This document shows positions 1 through 7,176 of a DNA stretch of 16,191 nucleotides, one piece after another. The stretch is taken from the NCBI GenBank assembly GCA_002716165.1, contig PAZT01000045.1:1-16191 (forward strand), written 5' to 3'. A program made the translations under genes and the position numbers. This DNA comes from Deltaproteobacteria bacterium. Its GTDB lineage: Bacteria > SAR324 > NAC60-12. The notes beneath the pieces are model-generated. The model made no database searches and was not told where the DNA came from. It saw nothing but the letters and a program-made list of their open reading frames with translations. How positions within the stretch are numbered: position 1 is the stretch's first letter; the number at the start of each line of letters is the position of its first letter.

Positions 1-247
1 AATTATCTATGAAGTAATATATTTAAACATTTTTTCGGAGGAATTAATTATACAAAAATTGCTAATTTAAAATAAATAGCTGAGTTCATGCTTGTCGAGT
101 CAGTATTTGTTTATTGGATTTGGGAGAGTAATTAGTCAAACATGTTTTAAGGGTCTTACACAAATCGACAAAGAATCTCCAGATGGTTTTGTCTGATAGC
201 CTTTCAAAAAAATTTAAAATTGGCACATTAGAAAAAATAACTTATGT

Positions 248-1183
248 ATGAGACAAAATGAGGTAAAAAAAGATGCAGAACAATTCTGCGGGTTTGTGGG
301 TTTGATTGGCCGACCTAATGTAGGCAAATCGACATTGCTAAACAAACTAGTTGGTCAAAAAGTTTCAATAACTACTCACAAGGCACAAACCACCAGGAAC
401 CGGATTCTTGGTATCCGAACTGAAAAGGGAACCCAAATTATTTTTATTGATACTCCCGGAATACATAGAACTGAAAATATGCTAAATAAGAAAATAGTAG
501 CATATGCCGAAAATACGCTGGGAGATACCGATTTAAATTTGTGGATTTTACAACCATATCCTCAAATTTATGAATCGAGGAATTGTTTTTCTCATTTGCA
601 TCCTGAAGACCAGCATATTCTTAAAATTCTTTCCAAAAAAAGGCGGATTGTGGTGGTATTAAACAAAATAGATACGTTATCAAAGGGTGACTTGCTTAAG
701 AGTCTCGAAAATCTTGATAAGCTAGGATTATTTGTTGAAATTGTTCCTGTTTCTGCCTTGAATTCAACCAATCTCGATCAGCTGATTGCGAGCTTAAAAA
801 AATATCTTCCTCCCCATCCGTTTTACTTTGAACAGCATCAGATTACAGATGTTACAGAACGTTTTCTGGCAAGTGAATTTGTGAGGGAGGAAATATTTTT
901 GAGGTTGAGACAGGAAATCCCATATTCTGTTGCAGTCATTGTGGAACAATTTGAAGAGAATTCCAAATGCATTAAAATTGCTTGTGTTATTTGTGTCGAG
1001 CGAAACTCTCAAAAAGGTATAATTATCGGAAAAAAAGGAGAGATGTTAAAAAAGATAGGCTCAGGTGCTCGAAAAAAGATAGAGAGTCTTATCGGGAATA
1101 GAGTTTTTTTGAAGCTTCATGTAAAAGTCCTCAAACAATGGACCAAAAATCAACTTCATCTAAAATCTCTAGGTTTTGAATAA
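248..1183 (+). CDS. era: GTPase Era
   Basis: Era is an essential GTPase that binds the 3' end of 16S rRNA and assists 30S subunit maturation at the membrane-proximal ribosome pool. The GTPase motifs appear in order: G1 GRPNVGKS at residues 21-28, the switch I Thr near 49, G3 DTPG at 68-71, G4 NKID at 139-142 and G5 SAL at 169-171. A C-terminal KH RNA-binding domain follows, with its GKKG loop at 261-264. The length of 311 aa is close to the family norm of about 300. Between G3 and G4 (about 102-125) there are roughly ten extra residues, including a Cys, where most Era proteins have a short loop. The ATG at 248 has no clear Shine-Dalgarno. The gene stands 71 nt upstream of the next gene on the same strand. 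Family assignment is certain; the insertion is an observation without assigned function. Confidence 0.97.
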   Translation: MRQNEVKKDAEQFCGFVGLIGRPNVGKSTLLNKLVGQKVSITTHKAQTTRNRILGIRTEKGTQIIFIDTPGIHRTENMLNKKIVAYAENTLGDTDLNLWILQPYPQIYESRNCFSHLHPEDQHILKILSKKRRIVVVLNKIDTLSKGDLLKSLENLDKLGLFVEIVPVSALNSTNLDQLIASLKKYLPPHPFYFEQHQITDVTERFLASEFVREEIFLRLRQEIPYSVAVIVEQFEENSKCIKIACVICVERNSQKGIIIGKKGEMLKKIGSGARKKIESLIGNRVFLKLHVKVLKQWTKNQLHLKSLGFE

Positions 1184-1203
1184 CATACCAGAAAATATGA
1201 GTT

Positions 1204-1232
1204 TTGACAAATTGTTGAAACTGTATTATTTC
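1204..1232 (+). promoter_or_regulatory. Possible sigma-70 promoter ahead of the TPR protein
   Basis: A perfect TTGACA hexamer lies at 1204-1209, followed after 16-17 nt by the weak -10 candidates TTATTT or TATTTC. It sits about 20 nt upstream of the ATG at 1255. The -35 match is seen directly; the -10 is poor, so this is tentative in an AT-rich spacer. Confidence 0.25.
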
Positions 1233-1254
1233 CTTTAATTTATTTCTGAATAGA

Positions 1255-2763
1255 ATGAGTAACTTGGTAAAAATACTTTCAACAATAGCTATTATTATAT
1301 TTGAATTTTTTATGTTCCAGTTTTCATTAGAAATTGGGGCAGTTTCTTTGTTTTTGGTGGTTACTACATTTTGCATAGTTTTTGTCATAAATAAAATCAC
1401 AACTGTTGTTGAGCAACCTAGTCTCGTTCATGCATCTGATCCTTTTCGAGATTCATCAAAGCATGCAGAAAATAAAAACAAATATGATACAGAAAAGACA
1501 TCTGGTACAGAGAATTTAGTCCCGGGAGTAGATTCTTCAATTTTTGAGCAATTCAGGAAAAAGTTTAATTTGAAACAAACTAAATCATATGATGAAGATA
1601 ATAAAGAATTTTCTGCGGACACCCTCAATTCAAATTCTGTAGCAAAGGCATATGAAAAAGCTATAAGTTCTCAAGAACCTGAAAATTTTGAGGAAGAGCT
1701 TGAAGATGTAGATCAGGTAAAAGTTACGTTAAGTGAAAACGTAAAAATTTTAAAAGAACTACAGGGTGAAAAAGTGGATGGAGCTAGGGAAGAAACATTT
1801 ACAGAAGACCCCGAAATATCAGTCAGTGGTGAAGTTAAGAAAAAAAAGAAACTAGGGGCTGGTGAAGAGGCTCTTGAGTTACTAACTAAAAAACATCAGT
1901 CTTTAATAAATCAAAATGAGGTAAAATCATCGGAATCTCATGTTGAAGAAGATGATCTCTTTGCCAATGAATTGGAATCTCTTCCTGGAGGCGAAACACT
2001 TATTGAAGAAGGTAAAGAAGAATCTTTTGAAGAAGATATCTTTTCACCTCCAATGGATAATGAGAGTTTTGAAGATGAGGAGGGTTTAGCAATTTCCTTG
2101 CGGCAATCAACATCTCAAGGGGAAAAATTTGAGGAGGCTGAGGGACTGCTTAAATTAGTAACAACTGCTTGTGAGGCTGGAAGAATGGAAGAAGCAAAAG
2201 CAGGTCTGCAGAGTTATTTTAAATTACTCAAAGAGCTTGGACAGAGTCCGAGTAAGAATGTCCTCCAACTAGCTGAAAAGCTTCAAATTCCTATTGAACC
2301 TCCCAGTAGCATAGTATCAAGAGCTATTAATGATGAATTAATTTATGATGCTGATATCAATTCAGAAAAAATCACTCAGAAAGAAAATAAAAAAACAGAT
2401 TATTCGGCTGTGATGGATGGAATTGTAAAAACTTTGGAAAAAAAAGAAGCTTATGATGAAGCATTACCCCTTCTAAAAGACCTGCTTAAATATAATAGGG
2501 AACGTATTAATATTTCTGCAATGGACCCGCTTTTCGAAAGGATTGAAAAAGCTCATGTTTCAATGAATAATAATAAGGAGTTGGTCGCAACATATAAAGA
2601 GCATCTTGCAATAAAGCAGCAGCTTGGGGACATGGAAGGAGAGTTACGTCTTCTAGACCTTATAAGCAAACATTATATAGATTCTGGAGATCAGAAAGCT
2701 GCAGGACGTTATCGCGCTGAAAGCGAGCGTGTCAGAGGTGAATTGAGCAGAAAATTAACTTGA
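1255..2763 (+). CDS. Membrane-anchored acidic protein with C-terminal TPR-like helices (FimV-like layout)
   Basis: I do not recognise an exact family. The first 48 residues hold two hydrophobic segments (about 5-22 and 27-48), joined by a short turn. Residues 50-290 form a very acidic, low-complexity, probably disordered or coiled region rich in Glu, Asp and Lys. From about 293 to the end the chain is helical, with TPR-like units such as LLKLVTTACEAGRMEEAKAGL (~298-318), EAYDEALPLLKDLLKYN (~398-414) and a closing helix rich in Arg and Glu. This order resembles the cytoplasmic half of FimV/HubP polar scaffold proteins (membrane anchor, acidic linker, C-terminal TPR), but there is no LysM domain. 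It could also be an unrelated TPR adaptor. The gene follows era on the same strand after 71 nt. The ATG at 1255 has only a weak Shine-Dalgarno. A role as membrane-tethered scaffold is inference. Confidence 0.75.
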   Translation: MSNLVKILSTIAIIIFEFFMFQFSLEIGAVSLFLVVTTFCIVFVINKITTVVEQPSLVHASDPFRDSSKHAENKNKYDTEKTSGTENLVPGVDSSIFEQFRKKFNLKQTKSYDEDNKEFSADTLNSNSVAKAYEKAISSQEPENFEEELEDVDQVKVTLSENVKILKELQGEKVDGAREETFTEDPEISVSGEVKKKKKLGAGEEALELLTKKHQSLINQNEVKSSESHVEEDDLFANELESLPGGETLIEEGKEESFEEDIFSPPMDNESFEDEEGLAISLRQSTSQGEKFEEAEGLLKLVTTACEAGRMEEAKAGLQSYFKLLKELGQSPSKNVLQLAEKLQIPIEPPSSIVSRAINDELIYDADINSEKITQKENKKTDYSAVMDGIVKTLEKKEAYDEALPLLKDLLKYNRERINISAMDPLFERIEKAHVSMNNNKELVATYKEHLAIKQQLGDMEGELRLLDLISKHYIDSGDQKAAGRYRAESERVRGELSRKLT

Positions 2764-2827
2764 ATAAAATGAGTTTCTTTTTTCTATCTTAAATTGGGGG
2801 GGGACCTAAACATATTTGTTATGTATT

Positions 2828-3214
2828 TTAAAAATAAATGCACCCTTTAGGTGTTTGTGAGCTTAATTTGTAACCATAGTTTCCTGCCTCAAATTGTAAT
2901 TCAGCAAGTAATCTACAGCCGCGAGTCCGGCGTTCTCGAACAACGTAAAATTCACTGATACGAGGTGATGTATCATATTCTAGGTGAGCAAACATATTGA
3001 TTGCAGTAATAGTATGTTTTTCAGCAAGCTTTAGATATCTTGGCTGCAAACCTTTTTGCCAACTGTCAAAATAATTTAATCCCCATCCAATATGACTATC
3101 TGCTTCCACTAAACGACTCCTGAAGGATTTTTCTGGGAAGTCTGATAGGCTTTTAGAGCAAGAGATTAGCAAAGGTATTACAAAGAAAAAAAATATCAAA
3201 TTTTTTACTAACAT
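2828..3214 (-). CDS. Small putative lipoprotein of unknown function
   Basis: The 128-aa product starts with a positively charged residue, a strongly hydrophobic stretch (residues 5-17) and a lipobox-like LISC ending at Cys19. It is therefore probably exported by Sec, lipidated and cleaved by signal peptidase II. The mature part of about 110 residues has no motif I recognise. It is rich in aromatic and Arg residues, and it contains two further Cys near the C-terminus (in RGC and KGCIYF) that could pair in the periplasm. It is transcribed against the upstream TPR gene and diverges from the ATPase gene across a 275-nt AT-rich spacer. Coding status is supported by the sensible signal sequence and the lack of a better ORF on the other strand. 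Confidence 0.6.
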   Translation of the reverse strand: MLVKNLIFFFFVIPLLISCSKSLSDFPEKSFRSRLVEADSHIGWGLNYFDSWQKGLQPRYLKLAEKHTITAINMFAHLEYDTSPRISEFYVVRERRTRGCRLLAELQFEAGNYGYKLSSQTPKGCIYF

Positions 3215-3489
3215 AAGTAGAAATCAACAATCTTGAATTTGTATAAAATTAGTTTTAGGAATTCTGGATGTTTATTATTTTCTCACTATCAAATATACTA
3301 ATTTATATTGTATATCGGACTATATGTGAAAAATCTTTATTTTTAAAAATTTTATTTACTAGTATATGGACATAATTATCAGATTAATTTTTTTTATAAT
3401 TGTTCATTCAGTTATTTTGAGAATTTGTTATTTCTACGCAAAATTGAAATGGCCGGTAACTTGCAGTTTGAAGCATAGGATCTACTTTT

Positions 3490-4455
3490 TTGTATTGTAA
3501 ATTTACTGGATATGAAGCAAAAAAAATTTGGGCGTTCGGAGGAGGTAAAGGCGGTGTAGGCAAAAGTTTTGTTGCTGGGAATCTAGGTATTCTTTTGGCT
3601 CAAAATGGTCATACCGTTATTCTTGCTGATTTGGATTTGGGTGGAGCAAATATGCACACATGGCTTGGAGTAAACAGTCCAAAGAAAAGTATTTCTGAGT
3701 TTATAGAAAGAGAGGAACAGGACATCAAGAAATTATTGATCCCTACAGATATATCTGGGTTGAACCTTCTCAGTGGAGCAAAAGACGGTGTAGAAATTGC
3801 CAATATGAAGCATACTCAAAAACGTCGATTTATTACAGCCCTGAGGCAATTAGATGCAGATTATATAGTTATAGATTTGGGAGCAGGGACTGCTTATAAT
3901 ACAATTGATTTTTTCCTTCTAGCTGATTCACAGGGGTTGATTGTAATTCCTGAGCCTACATCAATAGAAAATGCGTATCGATTTATAAAAAATTCATTTT
4001 TCAGACAGGTCTTTCATAATAGCCAAGGCTTCGAGTTAAAAAATGTTGTAAATGAAATAATGCGCAAGGATAACCCGCACAATGTTAATACACCAAGAGA
4101 ACTTATTGATTATTTTAATAAATTGGGAGGCAAGTCCACCGTATTTATTGAAGAGCAGATTCAATATTTCATGCCAAAATTGATACTTAATCAGGTGCGT
4201 ACTGAACGTGATCAAATGGTTGGTCCAGCCATGAAAAAAGCGTGTTTAAAGTATTTTAATCTGAATGTAAAATGTATAGGACAAATAAGTTTTGATGATT
4301 CCGTTAGAAAATCTGTTCTGGAACGGCAGCCACTAGCAGTTGCATATTCAGATTCTGTACCTATGGAGCAATTGAAGTTGATACTCACTGATTTATTGAA
4401 AGATGATAATGAAAATTCTGGTAATAACAGCATTTTATCTCAACTTACTCTATGA
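3490..4455 (+). CDS. MinD/ParA-family ATPase (FlhG-like)
   Basis: This is a P-loop ATPase of the MinD/ParA/FlhG group, proteins that dimerise on ATP and position or count cellular structures. The deviant Walker A KGGVGKS is at residues 20-26 with the signature Lys20. The switch/Walker A' region DLDLGG is at 47-52 and Walker B YIVIDLGAG at 125-133. The length of 321 aa is normal for FlhG/MinD-like proteins. I see no clear C-terminal amphipathic membrane helix, which weakens a true MinD assignment. The start is a TTG at 3490: the frame is closed by TGA at 3469, no in-frame ATG precedes the P-loop, and AGGA at 3477-3480 gives a good Shine-Dalgarno. The stop overlaps the next start as ATGA (4452-4455), so the two genes are translationally coupled. 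The substrate being positioned is unknown. Confidence 0.93.
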   Translation: MYCKFTGYEAKKIWAFGGGKGGVGKSFVAGNLGILLAQNGHTVILADLDLGGANMHTWLGVNSPKKSISEFIEREEQDIKKLLIPTDISGLNLLSGAKDGVEIANMKHTQKRRFITALRQLDADYIVIDLGAGTAYNTIDFFLLADSQGLIVIPEPTSIENAYRFIKNSFFRQVFHNSQGFELKNVVNEIMRKDNPHNVNTPRELIDYFNKLGGKSTVFIEEQIQYFMPKLILNQVRTERDQMVGPAMKKACLKYFNLNVKCIGQISFDDSVRKSVLERQPLAVAYSDSVPMEQLKLILTDLLKDDNENSGNNSILSQLTL

Positions 4456-5222
4456 CTACTCGCAACAAAACTTTTGAAAATACAGAAGAAAATTTTTATC
4501 AAATTCTTAATGTTCAAAACACTGCCTCTTTATTAGATATACGTAAGGCATACGAAGGAAAACTTGAAGATGCTCATTTGGAAGCATTTGCCGGATATTC
4601 TCTGTTGCCTGAAGAAGAATCTGAAGAAAAATTACTTGAGTTAAGCCATGCTTATATAACTTTGGCTAACCCCATAGCCCGTGCAAAATACGATGATGAA
4701 TTAAATCAAAACAAAACTCCTGCTAGGAAAAAATCTGATATACCCGATAAAAAGGCAAAAAAAGCTAAGGAATCTTCCAAAAAAATTGATCAGAAAAATA
4801 AATCTTTAGGGAAAGCTAAGATTTCAAAAAAAGAGGCCCAAGTTGTTGCAGGACAGACTCTGAAAGAAAGACAAGATAATTATTCGAAACTTTCAGCAAA
4901 AAATGAGCATAGTGCAGATAGCATCCAGGAATATTATAATACTTTAAAAACTGGTGGAAGTGAAATAACTTATAATGGTGCGGTTTTGCAACAAATAAGG
5001 AAAATGAAATCTATATCTATAAGTGAACTTGCCCAAATAACATGTATTCGTGGGGCATATCTCAAGGCTATTGAGGAAGAAGATTTCAGTAAATTCACTT
5101 CTGAAATATATTTAAAAGGTTATTTACTTTGTTACGCAGAGTCTATGAATTTACCAACTGAAAAGGTATTGGATGATTATATTCGTGTTTATAAAAATTC
5201 TGCGAGGTCTGAAAATGGTTGA
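4452..5222 (+). CDS. Degenerate J-domain protein with C-terminal RodZ-type helix-turn-helix
   Basis: The 256-aa protein has a J-domain-like N-terminus (about 14-82): NFYQILNVQNTASLLDIRKAY, then an acidic loop, then AYITLANPIARAKYDDEL. The HPD tripeptide that J proteins need to stimulate DnaK is absent; the loop reads EDAHLEAFAG. A Lys-rich linker (about 88-150) follows. The C-terminal domain (about 178-247) matches the HTH_25 fold of RodZ: LQQIRKMKSISISELAQIT, IRGAYLKAIEEEDF, and YLKGYLLCYAESMNLP. There is no transmembrane segment, unlike RodZ. Its start overlaps the stop of the ParA-type ATPase, so it probably acts with that protein as partner or regulator. The HTH could bind DNA or protein. 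The missing HPD suggests the J-like fold serves as a docking module and not as a chaperone stimulator. Domain calls are from visible motifs; the partnership is inferred from gene order. Confidence 0.88.
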   Translation: MTTRNKTFENTEENFYQILNVQNTASLLDIRKAYEGKLEDAHLEAFAGYSLLPEEESEEKLLELSHAYITLANPIARAKYDDELNQNKTPARKKSDIPDKKAKKAKESSKKIDQKNKSLGKAKISKKEAQVVAGQTLKERQDNYSKLSAKNEHSADSIQEYYNTLKTGGSEITYNGAVLQQIRKMKSISISELAQITCIRGAYLKAIEEEDFSKFTSEIYLKGYLLCYAESMNLPTEKVLDDYIRVYKNSARSENG

Positions 5223-5388
5223 AATTTGGTACGGCGGTATTTTACAATTGAGACCGATTGTATGGGCTGTTGAAATTGAAACAAACAGGATTTTGAAAAA
5301 AATCAGAGCCGGAAATAAGCCGGGTTCTGTACTCACTAATGTGAGCCGTGATCATTCATCTGGGACTGTCGTTACCGACAACCTCTAG
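5215..5388 (+). CDS. Possible small coupled ORF running antisense into rnpB
   Basis: An ATG at 5215 lies inside the last codons of the J/HTH gene, with a well-placed GAGGT (5204-5208 region) about seven nt upstream. This is the best Shine-Dalgarno in this stretch. It opens a 57-codon frame starting MVEIWYGGILQLRPIVWAVE. The first 29 codons lie before rnpB and look protein-like; the remainder is antisense to the 3' third of the RNase P RNA and ends at TGA/TAG-rich sequence at 5388. No family is recognised. It could be a real short coupled gene, the remnant of a longer gene cut by rnpB placement, or chance. Confidence is low because half of the frame is constrained by the RNA on the other strand. 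Confidence 0.28.
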   Translation: MVEIWYGGILQLRPIVWAVEIETNRILKKIRAGNKPGSVLTNVSRDHSSGTVVTDNL

Positions 5389-5681
5389 CGTCCTACCCAA
5401 CCGCCAGGCGGGCAGCCTGATTGCGGTTCTATTTGGACTTGCAACAGGTGGGGTTTACACTGCCAGTCCTGTCACCAGGACTGCGGTAGGCTTTTACCCT
5501 GCCATTTCACCCTTACCTGTGTTTCCTGAGAAACCATCGGCGGTATGTTTTCTGCTGCACTATCCATTGGCTTGCACCATCTGGCTGTTAACCAGCACCT
5601 TGCCCTATGTTGCCCGGACTTTCCTCCAGAATCCCGGAATCAAAAAAACTGGGAAGCTAGCGATCACGTATCCGACTCTGA
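5303..5681 (-). ncRNA. rnpB: RNase P RNA, bacterial class A
   Basis: This is the catalytic RNA that removes 5' leaders from precursor tRNAs. On the minus strand the conserved core elements are all present: GAGGAAAGTCCGGGC (5612-5626), GCAAGTCCAAATAG, GGGTAGGACGCTAGAGG, AGATGAATGATCACGG and ACAGAACCCGGCTTAT (5315-5330). The ends pair to form P1: the sequences at 5671-5681 and 5303-5313 make 11 consecutive pairs including one G-U. A P12-like arm is visible, AACCGC/GCGGTT enclosing CAGGC/GCCTG (5399-5428). A stem TGTCG/CGACA with a GUAA tetraloop (5367-5380) also fits. The RNA is about 379 nt, a usual size. Seven U follow P1 directly (5296-5302). The gene converges on the J/HTH gene and diverges from gspG; its promoter must lie in 5682-5754, where TACAAT (5701-5706) is one -10 candidate. 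Confidence 0.96.
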
Positions 5682-5754
5682 TGAATACTAAATTAACAAC
5701 ATTGTAAATAAGTTCAAGTGCCCTTATTTCTTTCAAACTCGAATCTAAAATTAT

Positions 5755-6228
5755 ATGAAGCATAGCACTAAAAAGAATTCTTTAAAGGAAAAATTAAAAA
5801 AAAATCAAATGCATTTAAGAGGCTTCAGTTTTATTGAAGTCATGGTAGTAATAATTATCCTGGGGCTTCTTTCCAGTATAGTCGGAGTATATCTTTTTGA
5901 TTCTGCTGAAAAGGCAAAGGCTGACGCAACTAGAACTCAGATCCGGGGACTTGAAACTGCACTGGATTTATACCGACTTCATAATTCCCGGTATCCTTCC
6001 TCAGAGCAGGGTCTAAAGGCTTTGCTGGATAAACCAGAAGTCGGTTTAATTCCAAAAAACTGGAATGGCCCTTATTTACGTGGTAATAATTTGCCGGAGG
6101 ATAGTTGGGACAGTCCTTTCAAATATCTTAGTGAAAATGGTAATGAATACGAAATAATTTCATTAGGAGCAGATGGAATTGAAGGAGGTGTAGATTTGGA
6201 TGCAGACATTAGTTCAAGCGATTTCTGA
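5755..6228 (+). CDS. gspG: Type II secretion major pseudopilin GspG
   Basis: GspG is the main subunit of the type II secretion pseudopilus, which pushes folded proteins from the periplasm through the outer-membrane secretin. The class III prepilin signal is seen as RG|FSFIE, with cleavage after Gly23 and Glu28 at position +5 of the mature chain. A hydrophobic helix follows (about 28-48). The globular domain has the GspG hallmarks ALDLYRLHNSRYPSSEQGL, WNGPYL and a C-terminal acidic loop LGADGIEGGVDLDADI that matches the calcium site. Length 157 aa (about 134 mature) is typical. The ATG at 5755 has no clear Shine-Dalgarno. An internal ATG at 5809 would leave a five-residue leader. It is the first of four overlapping pseudopilin genes; the inner-membrane and secretin genes are not in this window. 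Confidence 0.94.
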   Translation: MKHSTKKNSLKEKLKKNQMHLRGFSFIEVMVVIIILGLLSSIVGVYLFDSAEKAKADATRTQIRGLETALDLYRLHNSRYPSSEQGLKALLDKPEVGLIPKNWNGPYLRGNNLPEDSWDSPFKYLSENGNEYEIISLGADGIEGGVDLDADISSSDF

Positions 6229-6760
6229 AAAAAAACCAATACAAAGATATTATGGGTCAGGAAATGGTTTTACGTTTCTTGAGGTCATGGTTTTTGTAAC
6301 TCTGATACTACTTATTTCAGGTTCAGTACTGCCACAGTTTCTGGCAGTTTTTTCCAAACCTATTGAAAAAGAATTTAAGCATATTAATGCTGTTCTTAAG
6401 ACACTGAGAAATGATGCAGTTCTCAAAAACAATTCTTACTGCGTGCTGTTTGATCTGAAGCTACAGCAAATGATGACCTCAGAGAAGCTTGATTCAGGGG
6501 AATGTAGTAAAGAGTTCTTGGAAAAACCCAACTCTCTTAAGCGACATGAGTTTCCTGAAGATTTCATATTAAGTAAAGCGCAATTAGCAGGATCAAGTAA
6601 TTTATCTCCCGGAGCAATTAACGAATTTATGGAAGTTCATATTAACAGTTCTGGATTTGTAACACCTTTTGTGCTTATTTTCTCACAAAATGATGTTTTA
6701 AGTTCATGGATAATTGAAACGAAAGGAGTCATGGGGAAGTTGCTTATAAGAGAAAAATGA
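6200..6760 (+). CDS. gspH: Type II secretion minor pseudopilin GspH-like
   Basis: The 186-aa product carries a prepilin signal NG|FTFLEV with cleavage after Gly23 and Glu28 at +5, then a hydrophobic helix to about residue 45. The later part resembles GspH/FimT proteins, with helix KHINAVLKTLRNDAVLKNNS leading into beta-rich sequence. GspH is a minor pseudopilin thought to sit near the pseudopilus tip. The gene overlaps gspG by 29 nt. The start at 6200 is supported by GGAGG at 6184-6188, placed inside the gspG coding region. The next gene overlaps its stop as ATGA. Sequence is less conserved than GspG, so the H assignment rests on fold pattern plus the G-H-I-J gene order. Confidence 0.86.
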   Translation: MQTLVQAISEKKPIQRYYGSGNGFTFLEVMVFVTLILLISGSVLPQFLAVFSKPIEKEFKHINAVLKTLRNDAVLKNNSYCVLFDLKLQQMMTSEKLDSGECSKEFLEKPNSLKRHEFPEDFILSKAQLAGSSNLSPGAINEFMEVHINSSGFVTPFVLIFSQNDVLSSWIIETKGVMGKLLIREK

Positions 6761-7176
6761 GAACAATCAGGATCCCCGGATTTAAAATGAAAGGGGTATT
6801 TCATAAGAAAGCTTTCACAATCCTTGAAGTCTTAATTTCACTTTCAATATTATTAATCACTTTGATGGCTCTATATCAGTCATTTTCGACTTCAATTTTT
6901 ATCCTTTCTTCAACTAATAATTTATGGAAAGCTATTTCTTTCGCTCAGAATGAATTATTGAAATCAGAACGGGCAACGGTCTCGCCTCCTGTTTCAATCA
7001 ATCAGGGTGAGTTTGAATCTGAAAGTGAAATGAGTGGGTTCAGATGGAAGAAATTAGTACGAGACACTGTGCCATTCCCCGGTATAAAGATAAGGCAAAT
7101 TAATTATCAATTACTTTGGAATGAGGGGGAACACATATATACTTATGATGCTGATATTTATGTCAAACCTAAATAA
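6757..7176 (+). CDS. gspI: Type II secretion minor pseudopilin GspI-like
   Basis: The 139-aa product has a prepilin-type N-terminus HKKA|FTILEVLISLSILL, with Glu24 at +5. The residue before the cleavage site is Ala19 where Gly is nearly invariant in this family. The hydrophobic helix (20-40) continues into a short globular domain with W, R and a closing beta region DADIYVKPK, as in GspI/PulI. GspI is the core of the GspI-J-K tip complex. It starts within the gspH stop (ATGA at 6757-6760); an internal ATG at 6787 is an alternative start and would leave a nine-residue leader. The I assignment comes mainly from size and position between H and J. The Ala at -1 is discussed in the findings. Confidence 0.82.
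   Translation: MRTIRIPGFKMKGVFHKKAFTILEVLISLSILLITLMALYQSFSTSIFILSSTNNLWKAISFAQNELLKSERATVSPPVSINQGEFESESEMSGFRWKKLVRDTVPFPGIKIRQINYQLLWNEGEHIYTYDADIYVKPK

Noticed and set aside
78..198. Plus-strand frame ending GLTQIDKESPDGFV before era, possibly an upstream gene end
   Set aside because: The frame is short, closed by TAG upstream and has no good start or recognisable family. It is treated as non-coding.
220..226. TTGGCAC resembling the -24 part of a sigma-54 promoter upstream of era
   Set aside because: The -12 element (TTGC at the correct distance) is missing.
5348..5707. Plus-strand open frame of 119 codons across the rnpB region
   Set aside because: It lies almost wholly antisense to RNase P RNA, whose conserved core and paired ends explain the sequence. 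The translation has no family signal.
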